DNA of 64,000 nt from Takifugu bimaculatus (GCA_004026145.2 CP034990.1:1420699-1484698); one strand, 5' to 3'. Positions 1-14,364 are shown, numbered from the stretch's first letter. Numbers and translations are program-made. The notes: generated by a model from the letters alone, not told the origin.

Positions 1-3000
1 CAGTAATGGGATGTGAACACAGGGGCATCACTTGTGGATGAGGAGCCCTTATGCCATCCCCTTGCAGTCGATCTAGACAGAAACATGCAGGAGTAGCCTG
101 CAGGGGGGCCCTTTTGTAGGGTTCAGAGGAGTGCCCCTTCTGCTCCTCCTTGAGAGAGATGAAGCAAGTCCAGCTGGAGGATGCTTCTACTCCTATGGTC
201 TCCTGCACCTCACCTGGTTTCCTGGTATCTCCTCTGGGCTTTTGATACTGCGTTAGCAGACAGAGCAAATCTGGTAAGGGCAGATATAGATGTACCAGCC
301 TGGAGAAGCTGCACTACCATAGCAACTTCTGCAGACTGCAGAGACCTCAAGTTACCACTAGGGGTGACAGAAAAACTAGCAAAGAATCAACGATAAAGTC
401 CAATGTGGCCCCGACCTAGAAAGCATTTGGAAATAGGAGCATGTCTTTTCCACCTGTGTTCTGTCCCATTTGCACAACAGGTGAAAGGGATTTATGATCA
501 TTACTGTATCCTGAGTGGACAGGAAGATCCCCTAGAAGTGTAATTGACCTGTTCCTTTGATTTTCGCTAGCAGTGTAGTATTGTTTGACCTGTTCTTGCT
601 CTTGTCTGTAGCCCTTTGGTGAGACTGAGCTCCTCTAATGAGGCACAGGTAAATTAGCTCTAAATGCAGGTGATAACCTCACCGTCTGATGCGTGCTTCC
701 TCACCATTAATACCAATCGCAACACTTCTCCATGCGTTCCGCTTTAAGCTTAAAATCGAGGCTGCGACCTAGACTCTTTGCCTGGGGGGTCTCTTTATGT
801 GTCTCCCAGTAGTCACTTTCAGTGAGATCTCTGCATCATTACCTAAAACCCTGCTCTATTTCTAAAGGTAAGGCGCTGTTTAAATTTGTCAGTGAAGCTT
901 GTGTTCTGACATTTTTTTTCTCTCCGGCTTTGAAGGACTGCAGTTAAAAACAGAGACACTTCTCTTTCCTCCAAAAAAATAAAAAAATAAAAAGCAGACG
1001 GAGGTATTATTTGTCATTGCCTGTCCTTATTACCTCACGGGGTGAGATAGCGCCGGAGAAAATTTCCAGAAATAAAGATGAAAGGGAGAAGAAGGTGACC
1101 AGAGAAATGAAAGATGAGACCCTCTGACAGTAATTGTGCAGTGAAAAGTATCAGTAACCCAATTAACACTGTACTGTAGCCCTCACTGCGTTCAGATCTG
1201 GCTCTGATATGTTCTGTGATGCATTCTGACACTATAGTTAAGGGAATCATTTCCTGCCGGTGGTATGAGCAATGTAATTACACTTTAGGCTTCAGGTTTA
1301 TTGCATTATGCAAATTGATCTAGTTCCTGTGCTGGATAAGGTGTCCCTAACACTTGGTTAAATGATAGTTAGAAGTTATTGTTACTTTGTGTGCAGAAAC
1401 ATGTTTACACGGTCAGGATTAAGGAGCTAAGTTGAATGTTTTGATTCCTGGCCTATAATGAGGGGTCTCACTTGACTTACTCGTCTGCTAACAGCTGAGT
1501 AAATCCAACTTTTGGCTGCGTGGAAAACAAAGCAGCTGTATCAAAGGCAGTCGTATACGTCGAATTTCTCTACAGTCTGACTGAAATTCAGTAAAGCAGC
1601 GTTTTCATTTTTGAGACAGGCGGTATCCCTTCTCTGATCTGCACTCTTACAGCAGCGCTGTGCCGCATTCTCTGTCTAAATTTACATCCAAATCTTTTTG
1701 ATCAGAGCAGCTGCTCCAAGCAATGGTCAATTCAAGGATTTGTTGGTATGCTGGGGTCCTTATGCTGGCTGGCAGATGTTCATTAGCCAGCTAGCCTTTC
1801 ATCTCAGTATGGAGAACAATGGCCTGGCATTCTGTCCCGCTCTTTCATGAGCTAATAAGGCATCATATCTGACCTCAGAGCAGACAATAATCCATTTGCA
1901 GATGAACACCTGGGATCAAGCTGGCGTTGTGCACTCGAACTGCCAAGTACTTGACAAACTTCATGTGAGACGCTTTTGCCTCAATACTTCTCTGTTTGTA
2001 TATCAATGATAATCAATGTTTGTATCTCTGAATGACTTATATGCATTGGAATGGAAATTACTGCTAGCCACCCCCCACCCCCCTGGTGCCTTAACAGTTT
2101 AACAGTTGTTGCATTAAATGAAAAGTCATTCGCTGTAAATATGCTATAAATAGGAAAGGAAACAGCACGCTGCTGTGAAAAGCAAAAATTTCCCCAACAA
2201 CAGTTATGTTCCCAAATCAAATAACCTCTCAAATCAGGAGAGCAGCAGATGCCTCATTTTCCTGCAAAGTCTCCAACAGTTTGCAGTAAACTAAGCTTAC
2301 TGCAGCTGGTTGCATCACCATATTTACTCGGCAACTATGACAGCCGCCACACAAAGGTGGTGCAACAGTCTCTGATTTCTTTAGTTTGGCAGTTTGCTCT
2401 CTCATTGAATTCTATCAATCAGCTTTGTTTTCTCACATTGAATCAACGACGCCATTTGCCAAGAGAAAGAAGCAGACGCACACTTTGTTATTTCCAGTCT
2501 GGTGTTTGAAAACCACCCAAATCCAACCAGTTAAGCCAGTGAGCAGTTGCGGGGTGAGTGTGGTCGTCATCCTGTCACCAGCAGGGACACTTTATATTTC
2601 ACAATGATATGCAGTGTGAAGCGTCAGCGTGTCATCTTTGACTGGAGCAGGAGACGCCTTGGCATGGACGCCTCAGCTGCACGCGTCCTTCGGAGGCAGA
2701 AACACAAACAAGTCATTGCCGTAAGCTGGAAATGACTTGTTTACTAGAGTCGGCCTCCCTTGGATATACCCCCCATCTAAATATACATATGTCTGTTTGC
2801 ATTGGGGGGCATTCTATTGCAAGATACGACCCCTGTAAACCTACGGAATGTATTTTAAGAACCAAGATGTATCGGTCCTGCCTCTGATGCGCAGAATCTA
2901 GTTGGAATTTTAAAGTAATGTGCAAACCTGAAACTCCTGCAATTGCATGCGACACAGTAGAATAATCCATTAAGCTAAAACGTAAAGTCTCTTTACACTC

Positions 3001-6000
3001 AGTCATACCTTCTATTTATAGTTCATCTAAAAATGTACCTTTTTTATTAAATGCAAACACGTTACCAGTCGGGCATCTGCAGCTGGATAAGTTCGGTGTG
3101 GCCTCACAGACTGCCACCGTTAAAATTGTGCTTATTTGTTTTTATTTCATTTTGCTGTTTTGTTTTCTGTGCTAACATCTGAAAATGGTTGAGCTGGTGT
3201 TCATCTTTGCACTTTGCTCTGTATTTCTGAGACCTTCAGGTCCATTTAGTCTGACAGGAGAATTAGATGTGTCTCTCCAAGGAGGATTGATTAGAACTGC
3301 CTCTGGTGTCTTCTTTGTATTCATTTCAGGCGGCATGAAAACATTTTATCTTTGATTGTGTAATGCAGGCATAAATACACACAACAGACAATGGTTGCAT
3401 TAATTCATGCACCCCAATATATTGATTAAAATTTCAAAGAAAACCATAGAAGATTAGTTTTCCATAGGCTAATTTTATCACAAATAGATTCAGACACCAC
3501 TACAGGTGAAGGCAGTGGCAGCAAAATGCCTGACTACTTGAAAATCCTCAGCTTGACATTCATTTTGTATAATAAAATCTGAGTATTCACCATACCTGCA
3601 GCACTGATGTCATTAACCAGTACTGGTAATATGGATTTATGTGACATGTGACATTAATCTTATCGGAATTGCATGTGTTTGGGTGGAAAAGAAACAACAT
3701 TGTTCCTTTTATGTCACATTCATGTTTTTAGGAATAAAACCACCTCTTCTTCATCTGCATTTATTAGCGCTCTAATGTGGAGATAAATATACAGTCAAAG
3801 AAGCTTTGAAAGGTCGGCGGGTGCTAATTTTAACACAGCGCCTCCGTCACTGCTGGTGGGTGTGTGCAGCTGCAGTTACACATGACTGAAATGACAGATC
3901 CCGACAGGGAAACGCTTGATGGAATTTTCGATTGAAAACACTCAGCTGTGAGCTGGTGACGGTCAGGAATTTGGTGGTGGCTCCAAATTCTCTGTGCAGG
4001 AAAAAGCACATCCGGGCTAAAATGTTTGCAGCCCCAGGTGAGTACAGCGTGTGATTGAAAAGCCATGATTGCTCTTAAGGGGACTAAATGGAGTAATATT
4101 GCAAATCCATACCAAGCCATGAGCTAATTGATTGTAAATATTTCAACAGTGAGCAGCAGGGGTCAGATTGGATTGATTTTTCCGACGCAATTTGCTGAAC
4201 AACATTTAAACCACTTGGGAAAGCAGATGCAAAAAAGAGATGGGAGGAGAAAAAAGGAGAAATAAAAGTATGGTCGTCAGTCAACCCATTGATGATATCG
4301 GCAGTGAAATATCCTGCGATTGATGTTTTAAAGGTCAAATTTAGAACAAGGCATCCCAACTTCATTTATTCCTCAAAAAAAAATAAAACAACAGCAACTA
4401 ATGATGGCAGAAATTGCCAGGTTATTTCATAGAGAACAAATATAATGGATCACATTAAAAGCAAATGTGTTCCTTTAGGAGTGCCTGATGTGACTCACAA
4501 GGCTGGGGCACTAGCCTTTCTATATTTAAATTTATATATTTGACGTTTTTGCCGCATGCCCCACTGCTACATCCTTTTGACAGACACCTGAAAGAGCTGT
4601 ATCTGTAAGCAGGCATCCATGGGAATAAGCTTTGAAGCGATTACATTTGATAGCAATCTTCAATGGGACCTTGAATGACAGCTATGCATCTATTTGGAGA
4701 CAAATGCAAAACAAAACGCTGCCACTCATCTATGACTTTCACTTTTCCCCTGTCTGTAAGTATCAGCAGTGAAAATTCCACCCAGAAAAATAGTGGCGCA
4801 GAAATGACAACCCACAGGCTTGTCATTCAGTGCCCAGTAGACAGTGTGAAGTCAGAACTGCTGCACTGTCATACCTCCGCGCTCTGCTGTTACCTTTGAC
4901 AGACACAATGTGAAGGTTTTGTTTTTTTGATCAGAGACACGTAAAGAACCAACAACAGTTGTTCATAATATGGTGTCCAGGACTTGTCAGACGTGAATCG
5001 GATGCAGTGACAAACGCATTATACACAGTTCACAGCGAATCCCCCCCCCCCCTTACTTTTGTCAGGCCTTCTGCTGTTTTTGGTGTTTGGCTCGTTCTGA
5101 ACGGAGTTCTGCAGTTCATGGGGAAACAATTGCTTGGCCACGCTGTCCCATTTGCCTATTCCTGACCAAAAAAAACATGGTGGTTGACATATCTTTGATA
5201 CCGTTCATTTATTTCTGTCTCTGGACGATACATTTCAAAGTGGGCCAAGATGCCAACATTGCCAAATGTGTCTCAAATAAATTATACCCCAGCCAGAATG
5301 GAAGCTCCTTGGAGGCCGTCCTAGCCAACGGCAGTAAATCAAGGGCCCGCGCCAACATCCCAGCAGCCACCACGCAGGAACACACAGTAGGGGCACCGAC
5401 AGCCTCGGCTGACTTGGCAGCTCAAAGGGCCTCTGACCGTGAGCCAGCAGGGACCTCGGGGAACCAGCAGCACCTCTTGGACCGCTAAGTGAGCGAAGAT
5501 TGAAACCAAGCAGCACGAGAATTACAATGAGGTCTGTGACAAACAGACAGTGAAAGGAGAAAGGTGCCGAATCAAGGGAGAGCTGCCAAACACACAATAC
5601 TCATAATGAGCATGTGGCAGTGTGGCAGGCGGGGGGGTTTACACAGTGCATTAATGCATTTATCAAAAACACACTATGATGAAGAACACGCTGGTTCCAG
5701 TCGCTGAAGAAGAAGAGGAAGATAAACAAAACCTACAAACAAAACCTCCTTTGAAAGCAGCACTCGGGGATCTTCAGCTGCACCTCTACATGCTTTTGAC
5801 ACATCGAACAAAATGTCCTTGAGATGTTTGTCTGTGTGTCGACATCTGCATCCATAAAGTCCCAGAAAACAAAGACTCCGGATAATCCATTGATGTTTGT
5901 CTCCACTTGTCTATATCCTCTAGCTCCCATATCTCTCCCGTCTCATCATCAATTAATGTGTGTAGCGCTTAAAAGTAATCTCTTATCATTTAAATGAATC

Positions 6001-7311
6001 TGAAGCCCCTCGGCAGAACTCGCAAAGCCCCACATCAACTCACCAGCTGCTCCCTTTTAAGTCCCCGATCATTTGAGCCGGGCTCCGGTGGCTCGTCGGG
6101 ATGTTGATGTTATGCCGTCTGCTGGTTTTCCCTCTTCCTGCTGGCCACTAGCCAGGCTGGAGCAAAGGCATTAGTGAGAAAAAGCCATAACCCGCTGGCA
6201 GTTCTGTTATCATCTGCCAAAACAATGAGGCAGGGCAGCCATTTTAAAGTTGAACACGGAGTCATGTTAGAACATCAAGATGCATCAGGGCAATGTTTCA
6301 TCACCTTCGCACCTGCATCACCAGCAGAAACCCTGCAGGTACATTATTCATTGCCCTCACATGTCAATTCATCCACATCGCTCAGACATTCAAGCTTCAT
6401 GCCACAAGTAAACATTTAGAACTTTCACAGAGCTCCAACGATTTGACTAACTTCACCACCAAGGGAAATGAGACACAGTCAGCCATGAATTGAAAGAGAG
6501 TATAATCATGATAAATGTGGAAAGAGTCATTATCAAGATACAATTTGACTTTAATTATCAGGTTTCTTTTTTTTTTAGACTTTACTTTCTCCTCTGGCTT
6601 CAACAACAATCAAGGAGTAATTTGTTCCACAATTATTTTTTTTTTTTTTAATACATGTGCTGGAAAGTTGTGACTTTGCAAATCTTCTGGAGCCTAAAAC
6701 TAAGCCCTCCTTTTCTTTTATTAACAGTTATTCAGCCGTGGTCTGGTTACATCGATACACATACCTGAAGGTAAATTGAGGAAAATGGTGCATATCAATG
6801 AAAAATCTGATCATGCAGTAAATGCATCCCAAAAAGCAGAGAACTGTCTTGGCTTCTCTTCCAAACCTCTGGGCTGTGGTGTTTGCAGTATAAATTACAG
6901 TAATTCTTTGTATTTTGTTTCAAAAGATGAGCTTCGGAAAGAGGTTTGGGGTTACTTTGAGGTAAACTTTCCACATTCAGTGTCATAGAGGACACATTTA
7001 AACAGAGGTGGTTGGATGGAAAATGTTTATGCCTCTGACCCGTCCAAGTCACTGAACATCACCTTGACGGACTCTTCTGTGTCGGCATCGGTGTGTTCTG
7101 AGCTTGATTTGATGTACATAATCACAGCACGTCTCACCCAATTCACATTTGCTCCGGGGTCATTTACGAGTTTGGAAGTGACGTGCGGGGGTGTCTGGCC
7201 TCTGCAGCTCATGTTCAGGAGCAACAAAAAGAGCGGAAAATCAATGCATCCGCTTCCAGCCATTCAAAATATAGACTTCACAAATACTTGTGTCATGATA
7301 CCATGAATGAT
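1..7311. other. gene-free unique sequence
   Basis: No gene, exon series or recognisable transposon was found on either strand. Open frames are short and lack conserved motifs. The stretch has AT-rich, homopolymer-interrupted vertebrate non-coding composition, with a 12-base C run at 5041-5052. At 5087-5488 (plus) and 5235-5597 (minus), two overlapping open frames coincide with a locally GC-rich patch. Neither has a domain I know, so I do not call them genes. The sequence at about 4080-4345 is evenly AT-rich with many ATTTGC/TAATTG-like words and could be regulatory, but nothing more can be said by eye. Confidence 0.6.
1640..1935. promoter_or_regulatory. candidate conserved non-coding element
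   Basis: This stretch is free of simple repeats and stop-poor frames. It is rich in short words typical of vertebrate developmental enhancers: CAGCTG E-boxes, TCATGAGCTAATAAGG-like AT cores and CATTTGCA octamer-like words near 1890-1900. This is only an impression of composition. No alignment was possible and the limits are arbitrary. Confidence 0.2.
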
Positions 7312-7612
7312 CGCTGGTTCGCAGATAGTCGGGGTGAGAGTGATTTCAATAGGGCCGTCCAGATCATCCTGTCTCCTGCAACTTCCTCAATCTGGATCAG
7401 TGGGACTGAGGAGAGATTTAAACCCTCACTTGTGACTGGGCTTTGCCTTCGGGTGTCCTGCCGGCGGGACATGTCCGCATTACCTCCTCAGGCAGACATC
7501 CGAGAGGCATGCCGACAGGACGCCTGAACCACCTCAGCGGGCTCCTTTCAACGTGGAGAAGCGGCGGAGAAGCCTCAAGTCTGCATCGGTTGTCTCGGGT
7601 GAGGGAGGGAAT
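7312..7612 (-). mobile_element. LINE fragment, antisense, ORF2 C-terminal end
   Basis: Read on the minus strand, this matches the 3' end of ORF2 of a very common fish non-LTR retrotransposon. That end normally encodes a motif of the type GHLIRMPPGRLP followed by a GRPRTRW-like stretch. Here the nucleotide words survive (a GAGGTGGTTCAGGCG-type block near 7535 and a GATGTCTGCCTGAGGAGG-type block near 7490), but the frame is destroyed. It ends near 7312 in a degraded version of the usual terminal ACTATCTGCG/ATAAGCGG region. The clade (RTE-like) is from memory. Short open frames on the plus strand here are shadows of this fragment. Confidence 0.6.
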
Positions 7613-7781
7613 GAAGAATGTCCTATAATTTAAAACCTTTGCTTTAGCTTTCAGATGTCACACAGTCTAAATGATTTTAACATTAAAACAGCGTTGCATG
7701 CAACAACCAGACGGAAGTGAAAGTAACAATTTTATAATTGACATGTGATAATCTGACTTGACAAGGAAATATGAGTGGAGA

Positions 7782-7830
7782 ACACACCCACACACACACA
7801 GACACACAGACACACACAGACTGACACACA
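7782..7830. repeat. imperfect CA microsatellite
   Basis: An ACACAC tract broken by G and T (GACACACAGACACACACAG pattern). It is a typical fish dinucleotide repeat with no gene context. Confidence 0.9.
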
Positions 7831-9127
7831 GTTGAAGTTAAAGTTTTGTTTCCAGAAAGCATCACAGACACACTGGAATCAGAGGTTGTCAGCCATTTTA
7901 CACACTCAGCGCTCCTGTATTGCCATCTTCATGACATCTAGACACATTTGGGTCAGGATAGAAAAGGAGTGAATCAAGGTGACCCTGCTCTACCAATGCA
8001 ATAACGCTATACGATGCAGTCGCTAATGGAACAGAGATGCCCACAGAGGGCATGCGCTGCTGACTCTCAGCTGTCAGTAACACTCAGCACACAGTCAGAC
8101 AGAGCAACTCAATACGGTTTTGACCATCTCTACATCTTTGAGGAACCTGACAATGACAACAGCAAGACTTCCGCCTTTAAAATAAAACATTTCTGAATTG
8201 AAACGGTTCGAGGAGCGCGCGCACGCTTGGCTTGTAAAGCAGAAACTGCGATGCTGTCAATGGAAATGTTCTGTTGTTTTTCCCATTTTTGTCTTTTTCA
8301 ATTGTAGGACCAGCAGATGTGCCAAGGTCCATCCTACAGAATGGACCCATGTGCATGTTTTGGGCTCAGTCCTGTCAGACCTCAGTTCCCCTGGCTGCAG
8401 GCTGCACTTCTTTGTTTGACCAACCAACATATTTCAAGATATGTTAAAACAACATGGCTTGTACAGTGGGCCGATATTTTCATTAGCTTTCAGAACATTT
8501 TTGCGTGTGTGGTTTATGAAACCTGAGAGCGATTTGCTCCAAGTATTGACAGCATGTCAACCTTTGACCTCTGAGGTCCCTGCGTGCACGTAACACGCAG
8601 CCGGGCTGTTATATAACAGACCTGCGTGGCGGCGTTATGCCAGAAACAGTCGAACTGGGGGAGTTTTTGGATTTCGAAAGTTGGTGGGTCAGCTGGAAAA
8701 TGAAAAATAAACCAAAGTGGCGGTGCGTTGGGTGCCACAGTTCACGTGGGCTGTTATAAAAATAAATTCCCAGCAGGTGAATGAGACACTTGTCTGTATC
8801 CAGGTCATGACTCACCTGCTGTCTCCTGGAAGCTCATTTGCATTTACAATGTTGCTGATCAGGAGGAACAGACAGGAAGTCTCACCTCTGCCTCACAATA
8901 ACTACAAAGACGTCTCCGTCTTCTTCAGTGTCCCCATGAAAGGTCACATGAATTCACATCAGAAATGTTGCAACCGTGTAAATATTCTGCAGTGGTGATT
9001 CTCTCTGTTCTGCATTAAGCGGTTGGTACATGTCAGCCGTGCGGAAGCGCGCATCCCCATCACATGAAAGCATTTCCGAAAATGAGGTGATTCAACAGTC
9101 TCCCACCAGGAGGAAATACTCTCAATC

Positions 9128-9262
9128 TGCTTAAGTCCTAACACAGAATTTAATTTTAATTAAATGGTTAATGAGCCATGGGATTAATGCCAATGGCTTT
9201 TTAAAGCAAACATCTATAAATCATTAAGGCTCCATTTGAAAGGCAGAGTGAGCAGGGCTAAC
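9128..9262. promoter_or_regulatory. candidate conserved non-coding element (homeobox-like cores)
   Basis: A compact block with several TTAATTAAAT, TTAATGAG and GGGATTAATG words, which are homeodomain-type TAAT cores. It is followed by TTTTTAAAGC and ATAAATCATTAAGG. Such clusters are common in vertebrate developmental enhancers. This is inference from motif density only; it could equally be ordinary AT-rich DNA. Confidence 0.25.
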
Positions 9263-12200
9263 GAGTATACGTGCCTCCAGCTGCCCACGGCTGGCGCCCC
9301 CCTCTCTTTCTTCCTCTCTCTCTTGGGCTTTGCACTCTTTTTTAAGCATATTTTTATTTCCATGTTGTACAGTACATCAATAGGCATAATTGGATAGACA
9401 TATAATTAGATATCACAGTACTCTTTATCTATCGCAGGGCACTGTCCCCCCACCATTACATGATGCCCAAATACATCCGTTTAATTAAAACAGACAGAGA
9501 CCTATAATAAAACATAATAAAGAGAACACACAGCACCAATTAAAACATTAAAAAAGCATGGAAATAAATAGCATTAATGAATAATAATAGTGACGATGCT
9601 GTAAGTGAGTGTAATAGAATTCCAGTTTGGTGGTGTCTTTTGGCTGTCTACTTGGTTTTTTAGACAGAATATGCTTATTTTTATGGATCTTTGTGTTTTT
9701 CCCGTTTTGACACGTATCCTTCCAGCGGTTTCAAATGGCAGCAGATTGAAGCTGCGAAAAATGGAACTTATTAAAATGTGTGTGGATGCGTCATTTTTTA
9801 TGTGTCATTTTCCAAGTATTCCTCTTACACAACTGGAAAATCGATTCTATCAGTCTCTTTTTAATAACTGATTTATTTTATCGTGATTTTCTTGTCTTGC
9901 ATTGCCGACATTACTACACATTTTGCATGTATTTGTTTTAATTTCTTCTGACAGACAACATATTGAAGACATACTCCTGAGCCTGTAAGCTTAGCATTGA
10001 AATGGAAAGGGAGAAAATGGGCAGTTTCAGTTGCCTTTCAACACTGCCTTCGAATCAGTCCAAACCCAAAGTCCTCTCCATCTATAATACATTGTGAAGT
10101 GCTATTGAAGACTATCAGATATAAGCAGAGAGTCAGGGGCTGCAGTGTGAACTGAGCCTGTCTGGGATATAAATCTCCTTCTTGCTGGCAGCTGTCTAAA
10201 TGGATGAATTTGGAGACTGGTCCAGCTAAGTGTGAGTGTTCACATCAATGCTGGATGAGGTAGTGTCCTTGCATCATTTACAAACACCGTGGAAGCAGGC
10301 AACGATGTGCCTTGGTGCTCATTTAAACACACCTAACTGTAACCCAAAATCAAAAATTGATTGCTTTCGAGGCATTTATCCAGTGAGGGTGTAGAACTCA
10401 ATGGCAGATGATTAATGTATGGAAGGTGGAAGGTAAAGGTGACCATGTTTGATGCAACCTAAAGTGTGTGATTGTTTCATGTCTATCACCTGCTGAGCCT
10501 TTAGCATGAAGGCATCCTTGCAGGTAACATTTAAACAGGGCAATAATAAGTCTTTAACTAGCTGTTTAAAAACAGAGCAAACTGGAGGCTGAAGTCCATA
10601 AAATGATAAATATAGTCAGTGCCTTCTTACTTTCTTCTGCAGACCTCGAGCATAATCAGGCCCACAGGCACAGATTTATCTCTTTGCCTTTGGGTGTCTT
10701 CACCGAACACCAGCGGGGACCACTGACAAAGGATTGCACATTTTATGCTGTCTTTGAGACACCCAATTAACTAATCTTTGGTGATATTACCACTTTTGCC
10801 CCTCGTTCCTCTGTTATGCCAGCTGTTCATAATGCCTGTCACATTCACTTGGTTGCTCTTGGTTGCTCTTGGTTTTTGAACCACACATTTGCCCATCAGC
10901 TCTTGTTTTGCTCCCACAGCGTGCGGTAGCTGGTAATGGAAACATAAAAACACTGCTTCCACTATACAAACAGCGGAAATTGCGTCTGTCAGATGGTCTG
11001 ATGTGTGATGCACTTTCAGGATAAAGTTATGCGATTTGACGGATCATCAGGTGTTTCTGACATCTGCATTGAATACAACACAACTGAGAGAAAAAAAAAA
11101 AAATTCTGTTTGTTTAGAAGGCAAGAAGACAAGTTCTCCATCTTGTTGCACAACAGTATCAAGGACGAAAGAAGTAATATTAATTCCGATGCACTGTTCT
11201 GTATCTCTAAGCTTCTCCCTACATTTCTATATTGTTATTATCGTCTCCTGTATTAGAAATGATAGTAACTGGTCTAAAATGTCTTGAGCACAGGATTCAA
11301 TAATTGACAAAAGCTGTCAAAGGAGCATCCAACTGCACACCTGTCGGATATTTGGTTTTGACTTCCTGCTTCACTCCAATATCTTGTTTTATGAAGAAAA
11401 GCAAAAAAGGAATTTGATGTGAAATCCCCAGTGATAAATTTACCCTAAACCGAATCACTAAAGCCTCCTGGTGCTCGGCGGTCTGGGCAGCTGTGCAGAT
11501 TCCTCAGCAATATCCAGGAGAACCCCTGCAGCAGTTCTCACCCTTTATGCATTCTTATTTATAAACCCGGCTCATTCTCTGCTCAGCTGAAGGCTTTGTT
11601 CACTGAAAGTCAAACAATACCAGGCTGTAGGACCATCTTTGGCCATCTAACACATATCAGCACTGAGAAAGACTGAGACAGAATATTGAGGCTGCTCTGG
11701 GTTAAAGATGGCCTTGAAAGCACCACTAAGCCGTTTCACCGATATCACAGCTTCGTCCAACACTGTTATTCTAAAGTACAGGCATGTATGGAAAAATGTC
11801 TTGGATGTTCATTCTTGACAGGACACAGGCTTCAAGATGGTGTGAAGACTCACCAGCAGGCGGGTCGACAGCCACGTCTTTTAAGACTCGACACAGTGAA
11901 TGCCACGACACACATTTCCCTGTTAAATAAATAAAAAGCTCAAGTCTGGAATAAATGTGGATGCTGAATAGAAGCGGAAAGCTGGGCTAGTTAGGAGCGC
12001 TCGTTGGAGTTTGTCCCCCTTTGTTTCCTCTCTTTTTTTTGCTGATGATTGCAAACAGAGAAAATGCCGGAGAAGAGCCGTGGGTTTTTGGGGGCATTGT
12101 GACGTGTTCAACCTTGCAGGAGTTTGGGAGAAGGATTTGTCCTTTGAGCTTAGAGGATGCGTGTTAAATAGCAGCACAAGGACGAGCGGGACACCCATGT

Positions 12201-12301
12201 GGACAGGACATGTCCAGAGTGAGGAAGGTGAAAGGGTTTAAGTGCAAAGATAGGTGCTTTAAATAATAATGCTGTCCTTTTACAGACGGAGGTTATTGTT
12301 T

Positions 12302-12340
12302 TGTGTGCGTATGTGTGTGTGTGAGTGTGTGTGGGTGTGT
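12302..12340. repeat. imperfect TG microsatellite
   Basis: TGTGTG run with C, A and G interruptions; no gene context. Confidence 0.9.
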
Positions 12341-13633
12341 TAAATCAGGCATAATGACACACTTCCACTTCCAGGAAACATATCGTGGCAAATCAATAGA
12401 CACGTGTAATTATTTATTTATGTACTGCAGTATTTCTTGGCGACAACTGATTTTGTAGTTTTTCTTTATCAAACGCCGGCGTTATAGATTTCCGTAAGAA
12501 ATTAATAACGAGCCTGCTGAGCCTGGGGAACAGATGGGATATTTTGCTTGGATTTTACATCTAAATGGCGAAACCACAGCACTGTGGTTTCACTCAGCTG
12601 TCAGAAAGTGAGTGGCACCACATTACATGGATGATTACCAATAATTCCCTCGCCGGGAGTCAACTGAAAAAAGACAACAATGTAATTACACTCCCCCTTT
12701 GGCAAACTGTTTTGTCATACAACAGAATAACGACATGCTCTTTTGACACCAAACCAGTGTCTCGCGGATTTGTTGGTAATAGGCCTGTAAATCAAAAAAG
12801 TGCTACTTTCCTCACCTCGCACCTGGAGTCCGGATGTGCCAGACAGGCAGGACGTGTAAAATAATGCTTTTGCTCCCAGGCTCAAGAGCTTTTGTGCTAC
12901 GCTTGGTGATGTATGAGCACCCTGACAGCTGTCGTATAGCAACTTACAAAGACTTACTCAGTAATGGGAAATGTTATATGGCTTTTATTGTTATGCAGCG
13001 CACGGATTCCAGAGGTAATTTACACAGATTCAATGCCCCATAGTATTATAGATCATGATTATTAACAAAAGGACTTGAGTCTTTGGCACGTTACTGACTG
13101 GGGCATCTTTCAACACCTTGTGTGGGGACGTTTGACCCACCAGTGGGAATTTAAAGGCTGGTCTCAGGCTGGAAAAGAACTTAAGTTGTATTTCCTCCCC
13201 GTGCACAATCGCATGCATGGCTGGATGTTATACACTGGAGCAGATATACGTTACCTTGTCCTCAACGGCCACCGATCTCACGAACGCAGTCCAAGTGTGG
13301 TTGCCTCACCTCTACATGAAAACAGTTTTGGAAGCCGCAACATTCTACAAGCTACTTTCTGCACTTTAAACTAAACTTTCCAGGTCAGGACTAATATGGT
13401 TCGGTGTTCTTTTTCTATCACTTGACATTAAAATTAAAGATACAGATTTTTCAAATAATGCTCGATGTATGAGGATTCAGAAATGTTTCCTTTGGCAAAT
13501 TTGCTGCACTTGAGTTTAATGATTCAGTAAATAAATCATTCCCTCCACTGGCCAAGTGCTCAGACACATGGACACGAGAAACTAGCAAAAAACAAATTAT
13601 AAAGAAATTATAAGTGTGGTATTAAAACATTAA

Positions 13634-13677
13634 CCCCCCCCCCCACACACACACACACACACACACACAAAAAAAAA
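13634..13677. repeat. composite poly-C, AC and poly-A tract
   Basis: Eleven C residues run directly into about twelve AC dinucleotides and then about nine A residues. The three adjoining simple repeats form a single 44-bp low-complexity tract. It could be slippage-prone; no retroposon body is visible beside it. Confidence 0.9.
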
Positions 13678-14296
13678 GGCAGTACAAGTGGAAGTTTTAA
13701 TATACTTTAAGCAGAATGCCAAAACAGGTTTGTATGTTGGTCCATGTTTTCTGAAACTGCAAAGCTTTGACCTTTTGTTAGCCATCAAACTTTCATGTAA
13801 ACTCAAAGGATCCATATTTTAGGACAGAGATGAAAGATTCCAGGATTTCATCAAGGTTATTTGAAAGAGAATCAGTAATCAATAATAATTGCATGTTTAT
13901 TTATTTATCAGAGAATCTGCAGTCTCACATTTACTTCCCGTGTGTTATTTTATTGAGTTACTTGGTAGAAATTTGAAATTCCCAGGTTGGTTCAGCTCAG
14001 CAGGTTCTCTAATTCCGCAAACATGTTGTATATAAATGCTCTTACAGATGCTGCAGTTCTTAATTTACTGGCTTCAATTTGTTTGTAAAAAAAAATAATA
14101 AAAAACTACATTTGCTTCTTAAATTCATTTGCAACTGATATTTGAACAACTTCCTCCTCGGGGTTGAGTCAGATTGCTTCCATATTTAGAGAAGCTTATT
14201 ATCTGCCTTTGTGATGAAAGTGATTAAACATCGGAAATATGGTGTTCCTCCAGGAAAGCCAATATTTACACACACCCCCCTCCCTGTTTTTTGGAG

Positions 14297-14364
<68 letters not shown>
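14297..14364. repeat. CAGA tetranucleotide microsatellite
   Basis: About 17 near-perfect units of (CAGA/GACA). Because 4 bases repeat every 12 in frame, the tract stays open in more than one frame and encodes a QTDR-type peptide repeat. This explains the long open frames crossing it. Confidence 0.95.

Larger units (their letters stand above)
7613..14296. other. gene-free unique sequence with microsatellites
   Basis: No gene was recognised. The stretch contains CA/TG microsatellites, a composite C/AC/A tract and long AT-rich non-coding sequence. The part at 9340-9600 (T-rich start, then repeated AATAAAA-like words) could be an old antisense retroposed 3' end, but I could not match it to a family. 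Confidence 0.55.
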
